From an uncultured Christensenellaceae bacterium (GTDB lineage: Bacteria > Bacillota > Clostridia > Christensenellales > CAG-314): 64,000 nucleotides of DNA. Numbering within the stretch: the first letter of the stretch is position 1; the number at the start of each line of letters is the position of its first letter. The position numbers and the translations under genes were made by a program. Under the pieces are notes generated by a model. That model did not search any database and had not been told where the DNA came from. It saw only the letters and a program-made list of their open reading frames with translations. The stretch is from NCBI GenBank assembly GCA_910586905.1, contig CAJUIV010000005.1, forward strand, positions 12,804-76,803, read 5' to 3'. Positions 27,125 to 34,037 of the stretch are shown here, piece by piece.

Positions 27125-27337
27125 ATGTTGTTTGCTCAAAGATTTAATGAAATTATTAAAAGCAGCGGCAAAAAGCAAATCGAGCTTACGGAATATTGTT
27201 ATGTAACGAAGCAGAGTATAAGCGATTTTAAACAGGGCAAAAGTTTTCCGACTTTGGAAACGCTTTTTAATATCCGTAAATTTTTCGATTGCTCGAGCGA
27301 TTATCTATTGGGATTGACCGATAGCGATAAAAATTAA
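27125..27337 (+). CDS. XRE-family helix-turn-helix regulator
   Basis: 70 residues, nearly all one Cro/CI-type HTH: FNEIIKSSGKKQIELTEYCY, then VTKQSISDFKQGKSFPTLETL and the family tail FDCSSDYLLGLTD. No second domain. It probably binds the paired repeats just upstream and may repress itself and the divergent small genes on the minus strand (26487-26890), an arrangement like an ICE or phage control region. No strong ribosome site is seen. Confidence 0.85.
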   Translation: MLFAQRFNEIIKSSGKKQIELTEYCYVTKQSISDFKQGKSFPTLETLFNIRKFFDCSSDYLLGLTDSDKN

Positions 27338-27356
27338 ATCTCTGTTAAAAAACAAA

Positions 27357-27387
27357 ACGGCTGCGCTATATTAACGCAGCCGTATAT
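27357..27387. terminator. terminator between the XRE gene and the convergent PlsC-like gene
   Basis: Perfect 9-base stem ACGGCTGCG / CGCAGCCGT, 9-base loop, A-rich 5' flank and T-rich 3' flank. Confidence 0.8.
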
Positions 27388-27389
27388 AT

Positions 27390-28160
27390 TTAGTTATTTA
27401 CGGTTTCCAGTTCAATCGAATCCGTTTTGCCGTTCGACGAGTCCGAGTCTTGCACGTATCCGTAAAACAAATCGTTTGTAATCTTGCAGAATTCGTCGGC
27501 AATTTGCTGACGCGTCAGTCCCCGCCGTTTAAATTCTTCCAGTTCGCGCGGTTTGCCTACAACCATTTTGCGCTTGTCTTTATGATAGTAAATAGGGTAA
27601 ATCGGTATGTCCTCTCCGTAAAGTTTACGGTATCTTTCGGCAAGCACGACGAATCCGGCTGAAAATCCCGTCAGTTCTTCGTGATAGCCGGTTTCGGAGT
27701 GTTCGGGGAAAATCATAACGGCGCGGTTATTTTCCAGCGAGTTTAAACTCATACGCAGAGTTTTTAACAGTCTGCCGTCGGGATAACTGGGAATAACGTG
27801 CATACCTTTGTATATCCAAATTGAAAAACACGCTTCGAACGACGCTAAAAAGGAAGCGAATCCTTTGCCCATTTTGCGTTTTTGCATAAAATATACGTCG
27901 CGAAGGTAATGGAAGCGCGATTTGTATCCTTCGAGCATAGGATACGCTCCCCAAGGCGCGTGCGGTACGGGGAAGTAAAGGTTGTATACAACCGGACCCG
28001 CCATAGCGCTGTGGTTCGCCACGTAAATTGCTTTTGTAGGTAATTTGCCGGCAAGGTTTATTATTTCGGGACGCTTAAAAAACAATTTCAAAAAGCCGGC
28101 AAAACATGTCCAAACAGGTTGATGCGGATATTTTATTTTGTATTTTTTTATTCTTTTCAT
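27390..28160 (-). CDS. PlsC-like lysophospholipid acyltransferase homologue with altered motifs
   Basis: 256 residues. The layout is that of the 1-acylglycerol-3-phosphate acyltransferase superfamily: block I NHSAMAGPVVYNLYF (about 49-63) and block III region AVMIFPEHSETGYHEEL. The canonical HxxxxD is H-S-A-M-A-G here, so the catalytic Asp is missing, and FPEG reads FPEH. These changes look characteristic of a clostridial subgroup rather than decay, because the rest is well kept. It probably acts on lipids at the membrane, but the activity is not certain. Confidence 0.7.
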   Translation of the reverse strand: MKRIKKYKIKYPHQPVWTCFAGFLKLFFKRPEIINLAGKLPTKAIYVANHSAMAGPVVYNLYFPVPHAPWGAYPMLEGYKSRFHYLRDVYFMQKRKMGKGFASFLASFEACFSIWIYKGMHVIPSYPDGRLLKTLRMSLNSLENNRAVMIFPEHSETGYHEELTGFSAGFVVLAERYRKLYGEDIPIYPIYYHKDKRKMVVGKPRELEEFKRRGLTRQQIADEFCKITNDLFYGYVQDSDSSNGKTDSIELETVNN

Positions 28161-28353
28161 ATCTTTCTAATATTCTATTGTTTACGTTTTGCAGTAAAAA
28201 TAATCGAGTAATCGGTAGGTTTACTGTTAAATTTCCGAGTTATTTACCAAATACCCAATATACAGTGTAACAAACTTTTCTTAAAATAATCTAAAAACTC
28301 CGTACGGGTGGGGGTATCGGGCGGTTATATAACGGATTATTTTGTCTAAACTA

Positions 28354-28382
28354 TTTACCTTTTCGCTTATTTGTTATAAAAT
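28354..28382 (+). promoter_or_regulatory. probable promoter of the first two-component system
   Basis: TTTACC (28354-28359), 17-base spacer, TAAAAT (28377-28382). The leader is about 28 bases, ending in TTTTTAGGAG before the ATG. Confidence 0.5.
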
Positions 28383-28416
28383 ATAACTGTAAAAACAGTC
28401 TTTTTAGGAGAATACT

Positions 28417-29097
28417 ATGTTTAATATTTTGGTTGTCGAGGACGATAAAAACACTCGCAAATTGCTCACAACCATATTGTCTAATCACGGGTACAACACT
28501 TTAAGCGCAACTAACGGGGAAGAAGCGTTGGAGGTATTGGAGCATAATCACGTAGATTTGATGGTCCTAGATGTGATGATGCCCAAAATGGACGGGTATG
28601 AACTTACTCAAATTTTGCGCGACGGCGGCAGTCAAATGCCTATGCTTATGCTGTCCGCGAAGCAGAACGTTACGGACATCAAGCAGGGCTTTGTGGTCGG
28701 CATCGACGATTATCTGACAAAACCTTTCGACTTCGAAGAACTGCTGCTTCGCATAAAAGCGCTTTTGCGCAGATCCAAAATAGTATCGGAAAACAAATTG
28801 ACCGTCGGAGACGTAACTTTAGATTATAATTCCTATTCGGTAATAACTCCGCAAGGTTCCGAAACGCTGCCGCAAAAAGAGTTTTTGCTCTTGTTTAAGT
28901 TGCTTTCTTACCCTGAAATGGTTTTTACCCGTATGCAGCTTATGGATGAAATATGGGGTATGGATGCCGAAAGCGACGAACATACGGTAAACGTGCATAT
29001 AAACAGATTACGCGCCCGTTTTGCAGATACAAAAGAATTTGAAATCGTTACGGTGCGCGGATTGGGATACAAGGCGGTACGGCGCGATGAAAAATAA
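28417..29097 (+). CDS. OmpR-family response regulator
   Basis: 226 residues. The receiver domain (1-118) has the acidic pair VVEDDKN, phospho-acceptor in LMVLDVMMPKMDGYEL (Asp about 51), conserved LSA and the KPFDFEELL lysine. A winged-helix DNA-binding domain (about 128-224) ends in FEIVTVRGLGYKAV. It overlaps the kinase gene by 11 bases. Targets unknown; nearby lipid and transport genes are candidates only by position. Confidence 0.93.
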   Translation: MFNILVVEDDKNTRKLLTTILSNHGYNTLSATNGEEALEVLEHNHVDLMVLDVMMPKMDGYELTQILRDGGSQMPMLMLSAKQNVTDIKQGFVVGIDDYLTKPFDFEELLLRIKALLRRSKIVSENKLTVGDVTLDYNSYSVITPQGSETLPQKEFLLLFKLLSYPEMVFTRMQLMDEIWGMDAESDEHTVNVHINRLRARFADTKEFEIVTVRGLGYKAVRRDEK

Positions 29098-30130
29098 CAA
29101 TAAGAAAAACAACAGAACGGTTTTTACCCGCATAACCTTGATTGTGGTTTTGGGACTGTTTGTTTTGTTGTTTCTTGCTTCGCTTATAACGTTCGGAATG
29201 TCGGCGTTGGTAGCAAAATGGATGCGTGTCGACGAGGACAATATTTTGGTTTTCGGCGTTATAGTTATGGCAATGAGCGTAGTGTTCGGTATGGCGTTGT
29301 CTTTCGCTTATTCGGCGGTAATGGTGCGCGCCAGCAGACCGTATATACAAGCTTTGCAAAAAATTGCCGAATGCGATTTTTCGGTACGAATAAAAGACAG
29401 TTCGGTATTCGCCAATTTCGGAATAGCTCAAAATTTCAACAATATGGCGGAACAGCTCGAAAGCGTCGAAACTTTGCGCGAAAATTTTATTTCGGACTTT
29501 TCGCACGAGTTCAAAACGCCTATAGTTTCTATAGCGGGATTTGCAAAACTGCTTAAAGACCCAACTTTAACGGCGGAACAGCGCAACGAATATTTGGACG
29601 TTATTATAGACGAATCGGACAGGCTTGTAGGACTTTCCGAAAGCGTGCTTATGCTCAACCGTTTGGATTCTCAGGTTATCGTTAAAGAGGAATATTGCTT
29701 GACCGAACAGATAAGACAGTGCGTGCTGATGTTCGATAGACAGTGTCAGGACAAAAATATAAATTTGGATATGGAACTCGAGGAGACTCAAATAAACAGC
29801 AACGCCAAACTTTTAAGTCAAGTTTGGGTTAATCTTATGTCTAACGCCGTTAAGTTTACTCCCGACGGAGGTACTATATCGGTAGGGTGCAAAACAGTAG
29901 ACGACAGGATAGAGGTTTCTATAGCCGATACGGGATGCGGTATGAGCGCCGAAGTTATGCAAAACGTTTTTAATAAATTTTATCAAGGCGATAAGTCGCA
30001 TACGACTCCGGGAAACGGACTCGGTTTATCCATAGTAAAAAAAATTACGGAGCTTTTAAACGGCTCTATCGTGGTTTCCAGCGAAGCGGGTAAAGGCAGC
30101 GCGTTTTTAGTGTACCTTTCGGCAAAATAA
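29087..30130 (+). CDS. sensor histidine kinase
   Basis: 347 residues from ATG 29087, inside the end of the regulator gene; the longer frame from 29021 is just overlap. Two membrane helices (about 14-40 and 55-80) are separated by only a very short outside loop, so sensing is probably within the membrane. A HAMP-like linker, the DHp box FSHEFKTPIVSIAG (His phosphoacceptor) and an HATPase domain (NLMSNAVKFTPDGG; IADTGCGM; GNGLGLSIVKKI) follow. It pairs with the preceding regulator. Confidence 0.92.
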   Translation: MKNNNKKNNRTVFTRITLIVVLGLFVLLFLASLITFGMSALVAKWMRVDEDNILVFGVIVMAMSVVFGMALSFAYSAVMVRASRPYIQALQKIAECDFSVRIKDSSVFANFGIAQNFNNMAEQLESVETLRENFISDFSHEFKTPIVSIAGFAKLLKDPTLTAEQRNEYLDVIIDESDRLVGLSESVLMLNRLDSQVIVKEEYCLTEQIRQCVLMFDRQCQDKNINLDMELEETQINSNAKLLSQVWVNLMSNAVKFTPDGGTISVGCKTVDDRIEVSIADTGCGMSAEVMQNVFNKFYQGDKSHTTPGNGLGLSIVKKITELLNGSIVVSSEAGKGSAFLVYLSAK

Positions 30131-30410
30131 TTTACACTTAAAAAAGTTTCGGTTGAATAAAAACCCGATATAAAAAATTATCGACCGCGTAACGTTTTAC
30201 GGCGCCGAATAAAATCGGCAATGACGAGCTGTATTTTAAGAACAAGATAATTATAATCACAAACAGCTCAACGTAAACGGTTTTGACGGGAGAACGAATA
30301 TATTTTTGCTTTTAATAGAGCGTTATGTTTTTTTTAAAACCGAAACGCGTATATAATAAACTTAAAAGACAAAAGAAAATTTAAAATAGCTTACGGGCAA
30401 GATTCTTGAT

Positions 30411-32063
30411 ATGTTAAAACAAAACGATATAGTTATTTATACGGCTGAGGCTTATTCCAACGCCGAAACAGTGGGAAAAGTCGGCGATACTACCGTTTTT
30501 GTTCCTCTGATGATAGTCGGAGAACAAGCCCGCGTAAAGATAAACTACGCAAAGAAAGGCGTGGCTTACGGCGACGCGGTGGAATTGCTAAAAAGTTCTT
30601 CCAATCGCGTAAAAGCGCAGTGCGGCAGTTTCGGCAGCTGCGGAGGCTGCAGCCTTTGTCATATGTCTTACGGCGAACAGTTGAATTTTAAGCGAAACAA
30701 AGTGAAAAACAATCTTTTAAAAATCGCAAAATCGGATGCGGAGGTTCTGCCTTGCGTAGCTTCTCCTAAGCGGTTTCACTATCGAAACAAAATCAGCTTG
30801 CCCGTATCCGGTAAGCGTGGCGACGTAATTATAGGTATGTACAAACGTAACAGCCATCAAGTTGTGAATATAAAGCAATGTTCGTTAGTCGGTGAGTGGG
30901 CAGCAGTCCTTATAAATATTTTTAAAATTTATTGCGACGAAAACCAAATAATTCCCTATGACGAAAAGACTTTTACCGGTGAAGTAAGGCATTTAACGGC
31001 AAGATATATAGACGGACAGCTACTTGTAACAATCGTTTCCAACGGAGAGTTTAAGCGCGATTTACATCCTTTAATAGAGGCGCTGAAAAATTATTTTGAG
31101 AAATTCGGATTGTTTATAAACGTAAACACCTATAAAAACAACGTTATTTTAGGTGAAATTACCCGACACGTTTACGGTTTGGAATATATCGAAAGCGAGT
31201 GTTCGGGTGTAAAAACAAGAGTTTCGCCAAACAGTTTTTTTCAAGTTAACGACGAAGTAAGAGACCTTATTTATTCTAAAACGCGCGAATTACTGGATTT
31301 GGCAGAAACGGAAGTTTTGATCGATTGCTTTTCAGGAGTGGGGGTGCTGACAAACGCGCTTGCTTGCGATAAATTTGAAACTTACGCGATAGAAATGGAA
31401 CCTGCAGCCGTTAAAAACGCCTGCGAAACGGCGGAACTGAACGGAAATAAAATTACTAATATTTGCGGCGACGTGAACATAGAACTTCCGAATTTGACCC
31501 AAAAACTTTCGAATAAAAAAACGACGGTCGTGGTGGACCCGCCGCGTAAAGGATTGGGGGAAAAAATATGCCGAACGCTGCTCTGCTCTAACGTTGACGA
31601 AATAGTATACGTTTCTTGCGATTCGGCAACTCTTGCCCGCGACGTTGCAGTTCTGACCGCACGTTACAATGTAAATTACGTTCAGCCTTTCGATATGTTT
31701 CCTCAAACGGATAACGTCGAGACACTGGTCGTTCTTTCCAAAAAAATTCCCGAACGTCATATCAACATCGACGTAGAATTTGGGGAGAATGAGGGACAGT
31801 TTTCGTTAAAGAAAATCAAAGAGCGCGCCGAAGAGCGCAAGCCGAAAGAAAAAGCAACTTACAAGATGATACAAGACTATATTGAAAAGACTTACGGCTT
31901 TAAAGTCCACACTGCATACATAGCCGAAGTAAAGCGTGATTTGGGCTTGCCAATGTACGACGCCCCAAACGCAGTAGAAGAATTAAAAAGACCAAGAGCG
32001 CACCCTACGCCGAAAATGGCAGAGGCTATAAAAGAAACATTAAAGCATTTTGAGATAATATAA
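30411..32063 (+). CDS. 23S rRNA (uracil-C5) methyltransferase, RlmD/RlmCD-like, with a C-terminal add-on domain
   Basis: 550 residues. An N-terminal TRAM domain (about 1-60) is followed by Fe-S cysteines CGSFGSCGGCSLC, then the SAM-dependent methyltransferase with DCFSGVGVLT, VVVDPPRKGLG and the catalytic-Cys motif VSCDSATLARD. Such enzymes make m5U747 or m5U1939 in 23S rRNA. Residues 481-550 form an extra small domain (KATYKMIQDYIEKTYGFKV, YIAEVKRDLG) which recurs in clostridial RumA proteins and is repeated as the separate gene that follows. No clear ribosome site; the promoter is not certain. Confidence 0.9.
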   Translation: MLKQNDIVIYTAEAYSNAETVGKVGDTTVFVPLMIVGEQARVKINYAKKGVAYGDAVELLKSSSNRVKAQCGSFGSCGGCSLCHMSYGEQLNFKRNKVKNNLLKIAKSDAEVLPCVASPKRFHYRNKISLPVSGKRGDVIIGMYKRNSHQVVNIKQCSLVGEWAAVLINIFKIYCDENQIIPYDEKTFTGEVRHLTARYIDGQLLVTIVSNGEFKRDLHPLIEALKNYFEKFGLFINVNTYKNNVILGEITRHVYGLEYIESECSGVKTRVSPNSFFQVNDEVRDLIYSKTRELLDLAETEVLIDCFSGVGVLTNALACDKFETYAIEMEPAAVKNACETAELNGNKITNICGDVNIELPNLTQKLSNKKTTVVVDPPRKGLGEKICRTLLCSNVDEIVYVSCDSATLARDVAVLTARYNVNYVQPFDMFPQTDNVETLVVLSKKIPERHINIDVEFGENEGQFSLKKIKERAEERKPKEKATYKMIQDYIEKTYGFKVHTAYIAEVKRDLGLPMYDAPNAVEELKRPRAHPTPKMAEAIKETLKHFEII

Positions 32064-32080
32064 TTATTAAGGAGTATTCT

Positions 32081-32293
32081 ATGAAATGTCCAGTAACGTA
32101 TGATGAAATTGTTGATTATATCAGAGAACACTATGGTTATACAGTACAACGTTGCGTTATAGCCAGAGTTTTAAGAGAGCTTGGTTATGAAGTTCGTGAT
32201 TCTTGGCACTCCGGGACAGCAAAAAATCCTAAATTGCCTACAAATAGAGATCGTGAAGCGATAAAAGAAGCGATAGATAATTTGAGTAAGTAA
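32081..32293 (+). CDS. free-standing copy of the RlmD C-terminal domain
   Basis: 70 residues, MKCPVTYDEIVDYIREHY then GYTVQRCVIARVLRELGYE. It aligns without gaps over its first half with residues 481-513 of the preceding methyltransferase (shared TY..I.DYI...YG, IA.V.R.LG). AAGGAG lies 8 bases upstream of the ATG, 17 bases after the previous stop. Function of the domain is unknown; it looks like a small nucleic-acid-binding helical domain. It begins the short accessory patch with AT-rich codons. Confidence 0.75.
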   Translation: MKCPVTYDEIVDYIREHYGYTVQRCVIARVLRELGYEVRDSWHSGTAKNPKLPTNRDREAIKEAIDNLSK

Positions 32294-32305
32294 TGAGGTT
32301 CTACT

Positions 32306-32485
32306 ATGGCATACAGATTTGCTAATCAAAGCGAAGTTAAAGAGCTTGAGGCGTGGTGTATGGATATTCTTCACGCAGTATAAGACGAAGTCAGAGAGTA
32401 TTTTACTTTCGATATAAGACTTATCGGTAGCGGAGACAAAAGGCTCGTTACACAAAACAGTGATGAGTGTTTTGATTTAGACTAG
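32306..32485 (+). pseudogene. truncated nucleotidyltransferase-like relic with an in-frame stop
   Basis: From ATG 32306 (GAGG upstream) the frame reads MAYRFANQSEVKELEAWC, meets TAA at 32381, then continues in the same frame as DEVREYFTFDIRLIGSGDKR and DECFDLD before TAG at 32483-32485. The part FDIRLIGSGDKRL with a following FDLD resembles the start of a pol-beta-type nucleotidyltransferase (GSG then D.D). A single change (CAA to TAA) and loss of everything after FDLD would explain it. Not functional as written. Confidence 0.55.
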
Positions 32486-32669
32486 CGTCGTATATTTTGG
32501 CGTCGTAAAAGCGCGTACTCAAGGAACTTTTTGCTGCGGCAATGATTTCTTTGTCCGTAGGAACTTCCGACGGGTCTTTTTCTGCAGTTCCGTCTTAATT
32601 TGAAATATTGAATATTCCGCAAGATACCGTTAACAAAATCGTGTAAATTAACAAAAATATCAAACTCAA
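32448..32669 (-). pseudogene. decayed lipoprotein fragment
   Basis: On the minus strand from a TTG at 32669 the frame gives a signal peptide with lipobox (LIYTILLTVSC), reaches TAA at 32597-32595, then continues in frame as DGTAEKDPSEVPTDKEIIAA and AKSSLSTRFYDAKIYDA to a stop at 32448. It looks like the front of a lipoprotein whose start (ATGAAA became ATTTAA) and reading frame are broken, and whose rest is replaced by the nucleotidyltransferase relic with which it overlaps by 38 bases. A deletion junction is likely near 32485. Confidence 0.45.
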
Positions 32670-32787
32670 TTTTTAAATGGTTTTTCGCGTAACGTACTTT
32701 TTTAAGATGTTATTATTATAAAACGTATAAGACGATAAAACTAAAATCGACGTATGTCAAAATTCCATCGCAATGAGATTCAATCCG

Positions 32788-33651
32788 TCAAAATTGCTCC
32801 AATAAAGAGCAGCCTTTGAGCGTGGGGTTAAATTCGCTGTCAATGCGCAAAAAGCATTCGTTTAAAACGTAATCGCGCGGAAGCTGTTTGGGAGAAAATC
32901 CCGTCAGTTCTTTAAAAATTTTGTTAAAATGGCGTATGCTTCCGAAACCGCTCGTAAAAGCCGCGGAGGTTACGGAAGTCTTTTTTTCTTGTCTTAACAA
33001 TTTTATCGCGTTATCTATTTTTATGCGGTTTAAATATTGGGTAAAAGACATATTAGTCGCTTTTTTAAAATATCTGCAAAAATACGCTTCGTCCATTGCC
33101 ATAAAACGGTATGCGTCGCTAAAAGTTATAGTATCGAAATCGCTTTCTATTTTGTTTAATAAAAGTCTTAATTGACCGACGGCGGTTTTTTCTTTTCGTT
33201 TTTCGGTTTTTTCTTTTCTTAGCAAATCTATAAAAAATTTAGAAATCATAATTTTTGCGGATTCGTTGTAAAAAGCCTGTTTTGCCGAGAGCTCTTTTTT
33301 CAGCGATTCGTAAAGTGATTTTGCGTCGTATTTGTCAGATAAATACGGTTTAACCAAAACGTTACCGTCAAATAATTTTTTTATTATTTCGTAATCGAAT
33401 ATGATTACCGCAAGCGTAGTGTCTTGCTGTTTTGCCTGCATATAGTGTATCTGTTCGCTGTCTATAAATAAAGAATCGTTTTGTTCCATAAAATAAGTTT
33501 TATTCTCGCATACGACTTCCAAAGCGCCCTTTTCCAACGTTAACAATTCGCAGTTGGAGTGCCAATGCGGAAGATTGTTTGAATTTAAGTACTTTCCTAT
33601 CCATACGTCGGAGGAATTCGTACGGTTCCATATTTCTCTTTTAGCCAGCAT
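32788..33651 (-). CDS. AraC-family regulator with N-terminal cupin
   Basis: 287 residues. An N-terminal cupin-like sensor (LPHWHSNCELLTLEKGALEV, DSLFIDSEQIHYM, residues about 25-75) is followed by two C-terminal HTH units, MAMDEAYFCRYFKKATNMSF and AFTSGFGSIRHFNKIFKELT. AAGGA is placed before the ATG. It is transcribed away from the galactose genes and is the likely regulator of them, binding a sugar in the cupin pocket; this assignment is by position and family. Confidence 0.88.
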   Translation of the reverse strand: MLAKREIWNRTNSSDVWIGKYLNSNNLPHWHSNCELLTLEKGALEVVCENKTYFMEQNDSLFIDSEQIHYMQAKQQDTTLAVIIFDYEIIKKLFDGNVLVKPYLSDKYDAKSLYESLKKELSAKQAFYNESAKIMISKFFIDLLRKEKTEKRKEKTAVGQLRLLLNKIESDFDTITFSDAYRFMAMDEAYFCRYFKKATNMSFTQYLNRIKIDNAIKLLRQEKKTSVTSAAFTSGFGSIRHFNKIFKELTGFSPKQLPRDYVLNECFLRIDSEFNPTLKGCSLLEQF

Positions 33652-34037
33652 AAATTTTATCCTTTGTTATCGGCGTGGATTAGTAAAAACGGCTTTCTTA
33701 CTTCCCGCAATTTACCTTTTATATATTTTATTCAAAAAATCTCGTCTTTTTCCGTTTGTTAAACTCGCTTGTTTGACTCGGTAGGTTATATCTAAAAAGA
33801 TAGTTGGATATTGCATGCGTAATGATTTTAAAATACCGTTTTGAAAAACGGCGTCGTTTTTAGTATTATAATTTAAATTACATAAAAAGTCAATATACGT
33901 CCACAATTTGACAATATTGCTCTTGTAAATTCCATCGTTATGCATTATTATTGTGGCGAAAGAACGCAATCGCGCAAAATTATAACCGTCGGCGAGTTAA
34001 CGCGTAGACGCTTTCGAACCGTTAAAAGGAAACTAAT
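33652..34037. other. 386-base divergent control region between araC-type gene and galTK
   Basis: No gene is supported. It holds the minus-strand promoter at 33865-33893 with a leader of about 207 bases, a small hairpin CCGTTTT / AAAACGG near 33837, and a TTGACA at 33918-33923 on plus without a good -10 partner, as expected for an activator-dependent galactose promoter. Confidence 0.4.
33865..33893 (-). promoter_or_regulatory. promoter of the AraC-type regulator
   Basis: On minus, TTGACT (33893-33888), 17-base spacer, TATAAT (33870-33865). Confidence 0.7.

Noticed and set aside
33712..33969. 85-codon minus-strand frame between the AraC-type gene and galTK
   Set aside because: No ribosome site, no family likeness, and it overlaps the clear AraC promoter.
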